A stretch of 32,304 bases of DNA. It comes from a virus. A program made the translations under genes and the position numbers. Under the pieces are notes generated by a model. It was not told the origin of the DNA. It ran no database searches and saw only the letters and a list, made by a program, of their open reading frames with translations. Position 1 is the first letter of the stretch. Every line of letters starts with the position of its first letter. Location of the stretch: IMG/VR virus record IMGVR_UViG_3300011118_000020, positions 1-32,304 of that record. The stretch is one strand, 5' to 3'. Shown one piece after another: positions 1 to 7,946 of the stretch.

Positions 1-81
1 CCCATTAAAAAGAAATCAAAAATAAAACTTAACTTTGCAAGATACGACAATAAGGGAAGTTATAGCCAAATTATACAATAA
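1..81 (+). CDS. C-terminal end of an upstream gene (possibly terminase large subunit)
   Basis: The first frame is open from base 1 to a TAA at 79-81, giving the last 26 residues of a protein that ends in NKGSYSQIIQ. The stop directly abuts the portal ATG at 82, so the two genes are very probably co-transcribed. In most tailed phages the gene in front of the portal encodes the large terminase subunit, and that is the best guess from position alone. The visible tail is basic (PIKKKSKIK) and carries no diagnostic motif, so another head gene is equally compatible with what can be seen. Confidence 0.5.
   Translation, partial: PIKKKSKIKLNFARYDNKGSYSQIIQ
30..37 (+). promoter_or_regulatory. Candidate Bacteroidota -7 element upstream of portal
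   Basis: TAACTTTG followed by C matches the TAnnTTTG -7 consensus of Bacteroidota housekeeping promoters. It lies inside the end of the upstream gene, 44 bases before the portal start. No clear TTTG -33 box is visible about 20 bases upstream, because the window starts there. By its fixed letters alone the motif is expected about twenty times per strand by chance in DNA this AT-rich, so the call rests on its position. Confidence 0.35.
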
Positions 82-2538
82 ATGGAGGATGTAAAAATCA
101 CGTTAAATCCCACAGGTTTTCCTAGTCAATTTGTTTCAGACAAAGAAAAGGATTCCTTTGAGTTTGGATTACAAATAGGACAAGCTATTCAATATGAATG
201 GTTCAGAAAAGACGGTGGACAAAGTAGGTTCTACAATCAATGGGCAGATTTCCACAGATTGAGACTATATGCTCGTGGAGAGCAGTCAATACAAAAATAT
301 AAAAATGAACTAGCAATAGACGGAGATTTAAGTTATTTAAACTTAGACTGGACTCCTGTGCCTATTATTCCAAAATTTGTAGACATTGTTGTAAATGGAA
401 TGGCAGATAGAGTATTCAAGATAAATGCTTATGCTCAAGACGGAATGTCTTTAGATAAAAGAAGTGAATACCAAGTAAATTTAGAAAAAGACATGCTAGC
501 AAAACCTGTTATGAAGCAGGTACAACAGCAATTAGGAATAAATACATTTGCTACATCAGAAGAAGATGTTCCTAATACTTCAGAAGAATTAGCATTACAC
601 ATGCAGTTGAAGTATAAGCCTTCAATTGAAATAGCAGAAGAAGAAGCAATAAATACATTACTTTCTGAAAATAGATATTACGAAATACAAAAGCAGCTGT
701 ACTATGATCAAACTGTTTTGGGTGTTTCAATGTGTAAAAATACATTTCAACCTGGAGCAGGAATAAGAGTAGAGTATGTAGACCCTGCTAATGTTGTTTA
801 TAGTTATACGGAAGATCCTCATTTTGAAGATTGTTTTTATTGGGGTGAGATTAAAACATTACCAATAACCGAATTAAAAAAAATAGATACAAGTTTGACA
901 AGACAAGACATGGATGAAATATCTAAGTATAGTCAAAGTTGGTATGATTACAATAACACAGCTCAGTATTACAATAATAGTTTATTTAGTAAGGATAGTG
1001 CTACTGTTTTGTTTTTTAATTATAAAACAACACACACGTTTACTTATAAGAAAAAAATAAATTCAGCTGGAGCAGAAAAAGTAATAGAAAAAGAAGATAC
1101 GTTTGATCCCACTCAGGAAATGCAAGAAGAAGGAAACTTTAAAAAAGTTTCTAAAACCATAGATGTTTGGTATGAAGGTGTAATGGTAATGGGGACAAAC
1201 ATTTTACTTAAATGGAGAATGGCTGAAAACATGGCTAGACCACAGTCTGCATCTCAAGAAGTTTATCCTGAATATATAGCATGCGCACCTAGGATGTATA
1301 AAGGCGTTTTTGAATCATTAACAAGACGTATGATTACGTTTGCTGATTTAATTCAAATAACACATTTAAAATTACAACAAGTAATATCTAGAGTAGTACC
1401 TGATGGTGTTTTTATAGATGCAGATGGATTAAATGAGGTGGACTTAGGAACAGGTCAAGCATACAATCCAGAAGATGCATTACGAATGTTTTTTCAAACA
1501 GGTTCTGTTATTGGTAGAAGTTATACTCAAGATGGAGATTACAATCAGGCAAAAGTACCTATTCAACAATTAAATAGTAATTCAGGACAGGGCAAGATAC
1601 AAAGCTTAGTAGGTTCATATAATCATTATATGCAAATGATAAGAGATGTAACTGGCCTAAATGAAGCAAGAGACGGATCCACACCTGATAGTTATTCGTT
1701 GGTAGGGTTACAAAAACTTGCAGCATTAAGTAGCAATACTGCAACAAGACATATTTTAGATGCAGGTCTTCAAATGAGTCAAAGACTTTGTACAGCATTA
1801 TCTAGTAGAATTGCTGATGTATTAGAGTATTCTGAATTTAAAGAAGAGTTTGTTAATCAGATTGGAAAATTTAACGTTGGATTACTTGAGGAAATAAGTA
1901 AGTTATACTTGAGTGACTTTGGAATATTTATAGAAATTGAGCCTGATGAAGAAGAAAGAAAAATGCTGGAACAAAATATCCAAATGGCATTACAAAGAGA
2001 TTCTATAAATTTAGAAGATGCTATTGATATTCGTGAAATAAGAAATTTAAAGTTAGCTAATCAAATACTTAAATTAAAAAGAATAGCTAAACAAGATAGA
2101 GTTCAAAAAGATAAAGCCGCTGCAGCTCAACAGCAAGCTCAAATAAATCAGCAGTCACAGCAAATGGCAGCACAAGCAAAAATGCAACAATTCCAAATGG
2201 AAAATCAAGCAGCTTTACAGTTAGAGCAAGCAAAAACTGAATTTGCTGTTAAAAAAATGCAAGGTGAAGCTACAATAAAAGCTGAGCTTATGAATCTTGA
2301 ATTCTCACTACAGATGAGATTAAAGGGTGTGGATATTGATATGAAAAAAATGGAGCAAGAAGGTTTGCAAAAAAGAGAAGATGAAAGAGAAAGCGCCAAG
2401 TCTGCTAGGATATCTCAAGCAAATACAGAGCAATCAAAACTTATAGAACAAAGAAAAAATAATCTACCATCAGTTAGTTTTGAATCTAATGAAGATAGTT
2501 TAGATGGGTTTGACCTTGCTGAATTTGAGCCAAGATAG
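82..2538 (+). CDS. Portal protein, crAss-like/P22-gp1 type
   Basis: This is the probable dodecameric portal that forms the DNA entry and exit ring at one capsid vertex and docks the terminase during packaging. The 818-residue product resembles the large portals of crAss-like phages (recall, not a search). Its first half is mixed alpha/beta, with clip- and stem-like helices in the middle. From about residue 670 to 790 it becomes a long Gln/Ala/Lys-rich coiled coil (QQQAQINQQSQQMAAQAKMQ and onward), as expected for an extended barrel or crown. The end is acidic. Position supports the role: it is followed by a scaffold-like gene and the major capsid gene. The ATG sits immediately after the stop of the preceding gene, with no Shine-Dalgarno motif. 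Confidence 0.85.
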   Translation: MEDVKITLNPTGFPSQFVSDKEKDSFEFGLQIGQAIQYEWFRKDGGQSRFYNQWADFHRLRLYARGEQSIQKYKNELAIDGDLSYLNLDWTPVPIIPKFVDIVVNGMADRVFKINAYAQDGMSLDKRSEYQVNLEKDMLAKPVMKQVQQQLGINTFATSEEDVPNTSEELALHMQLKYKPSIEIAEEEAINTLLSENRYYEIQKQLYYDQTVLGVSMCKNTFQPGAGIRVEYVDPANVVYSYTEDPHFEDCFYWGEIKTLPITELKKIDTSLTRQDMDEISKYSQSWYDYNNTAQYYNNSLFSKDSATVLFFNYKTTHTFTYKKKINSAGAEKVIEKEDTFDPTQEMQEEGNFKKVSKTIDVWYEGVMVMGTNILLKWRMAENMARPQSASQEVYPEYIACAPRMYKGVFESLTRRMITFADLIQITHLKLQQVISRVVPDGVFIDADGLNEVDLGTGQAYNPEDALRMFFQTGSVIGRSYTQDGDYNQAKVPIQQLNSNSGQGKIQSLVGSYNHYMQMIRDVTGLNEARDGSTPDSYSLVGLQKLAALSSNTATRHILDAGLQMSQRLCTALSSRIADVLEYSEFKEEFVNQIGKFNVGLLEEISKLYLSDFGIFIEIEPDEEERKMLEQNIQMALQRDSINLEDAIDIREIRNLKLANQILKLKRIAKQDRVQKDKAAAAQQQAQINQQSQQMAAQAKMQQFQMENQAALQLEQAKTEFAVKKMQGEATIKAELMNLEFSLQMRLKGVDIDMKKMEQEGLQKREDERESAKSARISQANTEQSKLIEQRKNNLPSVSFESNEDSLDGFDLAEFEPR

Positions 2539-2564
2539 CCTTAAAATCAATTATAATTATATAT

Positions 2565-2572
2565 TAACTTTG
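2565..2572 (+). promoter_or_regulatory. Candidate Bacteroidota promoter before the scaffold-like gene
   Basis: TAACTTTG followed by T lies in the 49-base gap between portal and the next gene, 15 bases before its ATG. It fits the TAnnTTTG -7 consensus. The -33 region is AT-rich without a clean TTTG. The short leader resembles the arrangement at 6010 and 14101. A promoter here would give extra transcription of the scaffold and capsid genes, which are needed in high copy number. Confidence 0.5.
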
Positions 2573-2587
2573 TAAAAATTAAATCAA

Positions 2588-3685
2588 ATGGAAATTAAAG
2601 TAAAATCACTAGATTCTGTGCCAGAAAAATCTACACAGGAAGTAGAAGAAAATCTATTAAAAAAACACGAAGAAGAAAACAACGATAAATCTACTGATGT
2701 TGTTGAAAAACAACCTGTAGAACAAGTAGCCGAAGATTCGGAAGTTGAAAGTCCAACTATAAAAGACGAAGACGTTCTTTCATATATTAAAAATAGATAT
2801 AATAAAGATATATCTTCAGTTGATGATTTGTTTTCACAAAGAGAACAATCAGATAATTTACCTGAAGAAGTATCTAAATATTTAGATTATAAAAAGAATA
2901 CAGGTCGTGGATTCGAAGATTTCGTAAAAGTAAATAAACAATACGATAATTTAGAAGACGATCAAGTATTAGCAGAGTACTATTCTTTAACAGAATCAGA
3001 CCTAGACAAAGAAGATATTCATTATTTAATGGAAGAAAAATTTTCTTATGACGAAGATATTGATGATGAAAAAGATATAAAGAAAAAGAACATTGCTAAA
3101 AAAAGAGAACTTTCAAAAGCTAAGACATATCTTAATGAGTTAAAAGAAAAATACAGAATTCCTCTTGAGTCAAGTGGGACTTCTATTTCAGAAGAACAAG
3201 TTAAGGAAATTGAAGCTTACAAGAGTTATATTAAAAATTCTCAATCAGCTAACGAAATTGCGCAAAAGAAAAATGAGTTTTTTGTTAAAAGAACTAATGA
3301 AGTTTTTAATCCTGAATTCAAAGGTTTTGAGTTCGAAGTAGGAGACAAAAAAGTAAAATATTCTTATGGTGATGTTAATGAGATGAAGTCTAAGCAAAGT
3401 GATTTAAACAATCTAGTCAATAAATATGTGGGCGATGATGGTTTAATAAGTGACGCTAAAGGATGGCATAGAGCGCTAAGTGCTGCTATGGATCCTCAGC
3501 GATTTGCTAGTTATTTTTATGAGCAAGGAAAAGCAGATGCGATTGGTGACGTTACTAAAAAAAGTAAAAACGTCAACATGTCAATTAGGCAAACTCCTCA
3601 GTCAATTGGAGATACAGGTTTTAAAGCTAGACAAGTTTCAGATACAAGTGGAAAAGGATTGAAAATTAGAAGTAAAAAAAAATAA
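2588..3685 (+). CDS. Scaffold-like head assembly protein
   Basis: This 365-residue protein lies between portal and major capsid protein, the usual place of the scaffolding protein. The first two thirds are strongly acidic and predicted helical, with runs of Glu/Asp/Lys (for example EEVEENLLKKHEEENN within residues 16-35). The last 50 residues are basic and end in KIRSKKK. A highly charged helical body with a basic C-terminal tail is what P22-type scaffolds use to bind capsid subunits. No enzymatic motif and no protease triad is visible. The scaffold role is inferred from position and composition only; an internal capsid or head-completion protein is the alternative. Confidence 0.6.
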   Translation: MEIKVKSLDSVPEKSTQEVEENLLKKHEEENNDKSTDVVEKQPVEQVAEDSEVESPTIKDEDVLSYIKNRYNKDISSVDDLFSQREQSDNLPEEVSKYLDYKKNTGRGFEDFVKVNKQYDNLEDDQVLAEYYSLTESDLDKEDIHYLMEEKFSYDEDIDDEKDIKKKNIAKKRELSKAKTYLNELKEKYRIPLESSGTSISEEQVKEIEAYKSYIKNSQSANEIAQKKNEFFVKRTNEVFNPEFKGFEFEVGDKKVKYSYGDVNEMKSKQSDLNNLVNKYVGDDGLISDAKGWHRALSAAMDPQRFASYFYEQGKADAIGDVTKKSKNVNMSIRQTPQSIGDTGFKARQVSDTSGKGLKIRSKKK

Positions 3686-3709
3686 GTTTAAAAATTTAAA
3701 ACAAAAATT

Positions 3710-5131
3710 ATGGCAGTAGATGCAGTACCTGGGTTTGACTTACAACCAAGTTCGGAACAGGTTTTATTACAGACAAATTATATTACTAACTTTGATTTCT
3801 TGAATCAGTATCTTCCAGATACTTATGAAAAAGAATTTGAACGTTATGGAAACAGAACAGTAGCATCATTCTTAAGAATGGTAGGCGCTGAAATGCCTTC
3901 TAACTCTGACCTTATCAAATGGGCTGAGCAAGGAAGATTACACACTAAATATGCAGATGTGACATCAGCAGGAGCAGCAGGAGCGGCTACAGCTACACTA
4001 ACAGTTAATGATGTGTTAGTGCCTGGAGCAGGTTCTATTGCAATTCGTGTTGGTCAAACAATTATGCTATCTGATAGCTCAATTGGTTCAACTAATAGCA
4101 ACAAAGCAATTGTTACAGCAGTAGATACTGCAAACGGAACAGTTGATGTAGCTTACTATGAGTTAGCAGGTCAAGCAATGGCAGCAGCAGTAAAATGTTC
4201 TTTATTCATTTATGGTTCTGAGTTTCAAAAAGGAGCTATTGGAATGCAAGGACAGTTAGAAGCTGATGACAGTATTTTCCAAAATTCACCAATCATCATC
4301 AAAGATCACTACGCAGTAAGTGGTTCTGACATGGCTCAGATTGGATGGATTGAAGTAACAACTGAAAATGGTGCTACAGGATACTTATGGTATTTGAAAT
4401 CAGAGCATGAAACTAGACTTCGTTTTGAAGACTATTTAGAAACAGCAATGGTTGAAGCAGTACCAGCAGAAGCAGGTTCAGGTGCAGCAGCAATTGTAGA
4501 AGGTGTAGCTTCAGGTGTAGGTAACAAAGGTTCAGAAGGACTTTTCTATGTTATTGAAGAGCGTGGAAATGTATGGAGTGGTGGTAACCCAACAACTCTT
4601 GCAGATTTCGATGCAATTATTCAAAGACTTGATAAGCAAGGTTCTATTGAAGAAAACGTAATTTTCTTAAACAGAGAGTTTGGATTTGACATTGATGATA
4701 TGTTAGCGTCTCAAAACTCATATGGTAACCCAGGTGGTACATCATATGGTCTTTTTGACAATGACGAAGAAATGGCTCTAAACTTAGGATTCTCAGGATT
4801 CCGTAGAGGATATGATTTCTACAAAACAGACTGGAAATATCTTAACGACCCAACAATGCGTGGTGATATAGTTGGTGGAGCTATCAATGGGGTACTAGTA
4901 CCTGCAGGTTCTACAACTGTATACGACCAAGTATTAGGAAAGAATGCTAAGCGTCCTTTCTTACACGTTCGTTACAGAGCTTCAGAAACTGAAGACAGAC
5001 GTTACAAAACTTGGATTACAGGTTCAGCAGGTGGAGCAGCTACTTCTAGCTTAGATGCTATGGAAGTAAACTTCTTATCGGAAAGAGCTTTATGTACTTT
5101 AGGTGCTAACAATTTCTTTATCTTTAAATAA
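3710..5131 (+). CDS. Major capsid protein, HK97 fold (crAss-like)
   Basis: This is the probable main shell subunit. The 473-residue protein has the N-terminal pattern recalled from crAss-like capsid proteins: LNQYLP near residues 31-36, then a conserved segment containing KWAEQGRLHTKY (about residues 71-82). Codon choice is more regular and somewhat more GC-rich than in neighbouring genes, as in highly expressed genes. Residues about 84-166 form a Gly/Ala/Thr/Val-rich insert with alternating hydrophobics, most likely a beta-rich surface domain projecting from the capsomer. The gene is followed by a strong hairpin terminator, which would favour abundant capsid mRNA. There is no sign of an N-terminal delta domain or protease site. 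Confidence 0.87.
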   Translation: MAVDAVPGFDLQPSSEQVLLQTNYITNFDFLNQYLPDTYEKEFERYGNRTVASFLRMVGAEMPSNSDLIKWAEQGRLHTKYADVTSAGAAGAATATLTVNDVLVPGAGSIAIRVGQTIMLSDSSIGSTNSNKAIVTAVDTANGTVDVAYYELAGQAMAAAVKCSLFIYGSEFQKGAIGMQGQLEADDSIFQNSPIIIKDHYAVSGSDMAQIGWIEVTTENGATGYLWYLKSEHETRLRFEDYLETAMVEAVPAEAGSGAAAIVEGVASGVGNKGSEGLFYVIEERGNVWSGGNPTTLADFDAIIQRLDKQGSIEENVIFLNREFGFDIDDMLASQNSYGNPGGTSYGLFDNDEEMALNLGFSGFRRGYDFYKTDWKYLNDPTMRGDIVGGAINGVLVPAGSTTVYDQVLGKNAKRPFLHVRYRASETEDRRYKTWITGSAGGAATSSLDAMEVNFLSERALCTLGANNFFIFK

Positions 5132-5150
5132 GATATAGATAATTACAATA

Positions 5151-5180
5151 AAAGGGGTGATTAACCTCACCCCTTTTTTT
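5151..5180 (+). terminator. Rho-independent terminator after the capsid gene
   Basis: A 10-bp perfect stem, AAAGGGGTGA paired with TCACCCCTTT, encloses the six-base loop TTAACC and runs into a T tract. It lies 19 bases after the capsid stop. No promoter is visible between it and the next gene, so read-through probably supplies the 247-residue gene at a lower level. Confidence 0.85.
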
Positions 5181-5203
5181 TATTAAAATCAAATCGTAAT
5201 TAA

Positions 5204-5947
5204 ATGAAAACAAAAAAACAAAATTTTGTAGATAAAACCTACAAACTTACCAGAGACAAAGCTCCATTGAGCTACACAATTCCATCAAGGAATACAAAAA
5301 GAAGTACATTATTATATTTTGACGAAGAGACTGGAACAAACAGGTCTATGCGTTATGCTAAAAATCAAAAGAGTATTTTTGAAGATGAGCAAGATGGTAA
5401 TGTAATCTTAGAGCCAATTATTTTTGAAGATGGCTTTTTAAGAGTAGAAAAACAAAACCAAATATTACAGAAATTTTTATCACATCATCCTGGCAACGGA
5501 AAAGAATTTGTTGAAGTTGACAAAGAAAGAGATGCTAGCTTAGATGTTGATTTCTTAGATGTGGCATTAGAGGCTCAAGTTTTAGCTAAAGATTTAGATA
5601 TTGAAATGCTAGAAACAGTTGCAAGAATTGTAGTTGGACTTAGAGTTGATAATTTAACATCAGCTGAATTAAAAAGAGATGTTAGAATGTTTGCAGGTAA
5701 ATATCCTGAAGACTTTATGGAGGCTTTAAACGATCCTTTATTAAAACTTCAAAACAAATGCGCTAGATTTTTTAGTGAAGGTTTGTTAATTTTAAAGAAT
5801 AAAAAAGACGTTTATTATAACTTAAAAGGGAACAAGAAAAAATTACTTACAGTTCCTTATGGTGAAGACCCCTTATTTATTCTAGCGTCATTTCTTCAGA
5901 GTGATGAAGGATTAGAAGTATTAAGAATATTGGAAGATAAACTATAA
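5204..5947 (+). CDS. Conserved phage protein of unknown function
   Basis: I do not recognise a function for this 247-residue protein, though its style (KTYKLTRDKAPLSY near the start, LTVPYGEDPLF near the end) recalls an uncharacterised family seen in marine phages. The N-terminal third looks beta-rich, the middle is acidic and helical (about residues 100-190), and the last 40 residues carry the VPYGEDP motif and a helix. No signal peptide, membrane segment or catalytic motif is visible. It sits alone between two hairpin terminators, in the middle of the head genes, which suggests a virion or assembly role at a dose different from the capsid protein. Its expression probably depends on leakage through the upstream terminator. 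Confidence 0.8.
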   Translation: MKTKKQNFVDKTYKLTRDKAPLSYTIPSRNTKRSTLLYFDEETGTNRSMRYAKNQKSIFEDEQDGNVILEPIIFEDGFLRVEKQNQILQKFLSHHPGNGKEFVEVDKERDASLDVDFLDVALEAQVLAKDLDIEMLETVARIVVGLRVDNLTSAELKRDVRMFAGKYPEDFMEALNDPLLKLQNKCARFFSEGLLILKNKKDVYYNLKGNKKKLLTVPYGEDPLFILASFLQSDEGLEVLRILEDKL

Positions 5948-5974
5948 CCAATACAAAAAATCTGTTTTTATATA

Positions 5975-6008
5975 AAAGGGGCTTCAAAAAAATGAAGCTC
6001 CTTTTTTT
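5975..6008 (+). terminator. Rho-independent terminator after the 247-residue gene
   Basis: The stem AAAGGGGCTTCA pairs with TGAAGCTCCTTT (one G-U pair) around an A6 loop and is followed by seven T residues (6002-6008). The T tract touches the next promoter element at 6010. Confidence 0.85.
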
Positions 6009-6009
6009 G

Positions 6010-6017
6010 TATCTTTG
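6010..6017 (+). promoter_or_regulatory. Bacteroidota-type promoter for the neck/tail operon
   Basis: TATCTTTG, preceded by TTTTG, is a precise match to the TAnnTTTG -7 box. The 13-base string TTTTGTATCTTTG recurs exactly at 14096-14108. The first start codon follows 11 bases after the box, so the leader is only a few bases long. The element begins where the T tract of the upstream terminator ends, so a single compact switch ends one transcript and starts the next. Confidence 0.75.
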
Positions 6018-6028
6018 TCAAAAGATTA

Positions 6029-7015
6029 ATGGGTATGATAAATACAGTAAGAGCTACCGTCCTTTCTATCGCAAATAAAAACAATTTTGGTTATATAACA
6101 CCTAACGATTTTAATTTATATGCAAAGCAAGCACAATTAGATATTTTTGAAGATTATTTTTATCAATATAATTCACAGATAGTAAAACAGAATGCTAGAG
6201 TTTCAGGATCAGGGTATGCCGATATTTTAAAAGGATTAGTTGAGGTTATAGATAGTTTTTCATCTACTAAAGGTTTAATAAATACAGGAGTTAACTTGTT
6301 TGATTTACCTGAAGATTACTACTTAATTGATAAAATTAATTATTATCCAAATGTTACAGCAACAGGTACAATAACCTTTGGTTCAACAGGAAATACTTTA
6401 ATAGATGCAGCAGCAAATTTTGTAACAGGAGGTCAGGTAAAATCAGGTCAGTTAATAACTAACACTACAGGCGGTGGTGTTTTTTCTGGAGGAAGTGCTT
6501 TTGTAGTAAGTGTAGATAGTGAGACTCAATTAACACTATCAAGTAATGATTTTTTATCAGGAACTTTTGTAGGTACTAGTTACAGTATTGTAGCTACAAC
6601 AGGAATTACAGAGGTTGAAAGAGTTTCTCAGAACAAAATATTTTACCTAAACTCTTCACCAATAACAAAACCAGGGCTTTCATTTCCTGCATATGTTTTA
6701 GGGGGAGCAAACAATACTAATCTAGGTAATACAATTACAGTTTATCCTGAATCTATTACTACAGCAGGTACAGTTATTTCTCAGTATATTAGATATCCTA
6801 AAGACCCTAACTGGACATATTTTAATATTATAACAGGTGGTGAACCTAGCTTTGATGAAACAGCTGCAGATTACCAAGATTTTGAATTGCCTGATTCTGA
6901 TCAAACTAATTTAGTTAATAAAATTCTTCAGTACGCAGGAGTATCTATAAGAGAAACAGCATTAGCACAATTCGGAAAAATGGAGGAAAAAGAATCAGAC
7001 CAACAAGAAGGATAA
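6029..7015 (+). CDS. Ring/adaptor-type neck protein
   Basis: This is a probable virion protein of the portal-tail neck. It lies directly upstream of the P22-gp4-like gene, and its organisation resembles ring proteins of crAss-like and Cellulophaga phages. The N-terminal ~100 residues are helical (VRATVLSIANKNNFGYIT, then ending around LFDLPEDYYLIDKI). Residues about 111-189 are a Gly/Thr/Ser-rich beta insert with the pattern SGQLI...FVVSVDSETQLTL. The C-terminal part returns to a helical layout (QTNLVNKILQYAGVSIRETAL) and ends acidic. ATG at 6029 gives MGMINT; a second ATG at 6035 is a possible start. It is separated by three bases from the next gene. The exact ring position cannot be assigned. 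Confidence 0.7.
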   Translation: MGMINTVRATVLSIANKNNFGYITPNDFNLYAKQAQLDIFEDYFYQYNSQIVKQNARVSGSGYADILKGLVEVIDSFSSTKGLINTGVNLFDLPEDYYLIDKINYYPNVTATGTITFGSTGNTLIDAAANFVTGGQVKSGQLITNTTGGGVFSGGSAFVVSVDSETQLTLSSNDFLSGTFVGTSYSIVATTGITEVERVSQNKIFYLNSSPITKPGLSFPAYVLGGANNTNLGNTITVYPESITTAGTVISQYIRYPKDPNWTYFNIITGGEPSFDETAADYQDFELPDSDQTNLVNKILQYAGVSIRETALAQFGKMEEKESDQQEG

Positions 7016-7018
7016 ATT

Positions 7019-7945
7019 ATGGCATATATAACAGAATATCAGTATTACGAAAATACAGGCAATCCACATACAGAAGATGAAAATTGGTGTTCATATCAAT
7101 ATGTATCATTAAATGACATTGTAAATAATTTCATTTTAATGTATGTTGGAAATGACAAGTTGATAAATAATGTTGAAAGATTTAATATTATATTTCATGC
7201 TAAGAGAGCTATTCAGGAGTTGAATTACGACTCAATGAAAGAAATTAAAATTTTAGAATTAGAAGTTTGTGACACGTTAAGATATGTGTTGCCACACGAC
7301 TATGTAAATTGGGTTAGAATTTCTTTATACAAAAACGGAACATTACTACCACTAACTGAAAACATTCAAACAAATTGGAGTGATGCGTATTTGCAAGACA
7401 ATAATTGTAGAATACTATTTGACCATGAAGGTAAAATATTAAAACCATCTACTTCTACTGTAGACTTACAAAGAATTACAGGTGGCAAAAAAAGCATATA
7501 CTTAAACGAACAGAGTCAATACAATGGACAAGAAGGATATTTTTATAATGGCCTTTGGTATTTTGAGTATCCTGTAGGGGCGAGATATGGATTAAATACA
7601 GAAACGGCAAATGCAAATCCTACTTTTAAAATAAATAAAAAATCAGGAGTAATAAACTTTAGTTCTGATATGGCAGGTGAGCTTTGTGTTTTAGAATATG
7701 TATCTGACGGAATGGAAAATGGAAATGACTCTGAAATAAGTGTAAATAAATTATTTGAAGAGTTTATTTATTCATATATGAAATATGTAATACTGTCTAG
7801 TAAATATGGTGTTCAAGAGTTTATAATAAATAGAGCTAGAAAAGAGAAATCAGCCCTACTAAGGAACGCAAAATTAAGATTGAGCAATATACATCCAGGG
7901 AGATTACTAATGAATCTAAGGGGACAAAACAAGTGGATAAAATAA
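7019..7945 (+). CDS. Head-tail joining protein, P22 gp4-like (tail tubular protein)
   Basis: This 308-residue protein has the signature recalled for the crAss-like tail tubular/P22 gp4-like family: YVSLNDIVNNFILMYVG followed by FHAKRAIQELNYD at about residues 28-75, then LPHDYVNWVRI. The family forms a ring that binds the portal after packaging and seals the DNA channel. Residues 150-230 form a beta-rich region, and a C-terminal helical segment (LFEEFIYSYMKYVI, INRARKEKSALLRNAKLRL) ends in a basic tail. The gene is squeezed between the ring protein and the muzzle protein with one- to three-base gaps. That order, adaptor then gp10-like protein, repeats the P22 neck arrangement. Confidence 0.8.
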   Translation: MAYITEYQYYENTGNPHTEDENWCSYQYVSLNDIVNNFILMYVGNDKLINNVERFNIIFHAKRAIQELNYDSMKEIKILELEVCDTLRYVLPHDYVNWVRISLYKNGTLLPLTENIQTNWSDAYLQDNNCRILFDHEGKILKPSTSTVDLQRITGGKKSIYLNEQSQYNGQEGYFYNGLWYFEYPVGARYGLNTETANANPTFKINKKSGVINFSSDMAGELCVLEYVSDGMENGNDSEISVNKLFEEFIYSYMKYVILSSKYGVQEFIINRARKEKSALLRNAKLRLSNIHPGRLLMNLRGQNKWIK

Positions 7946-7946
7946 C

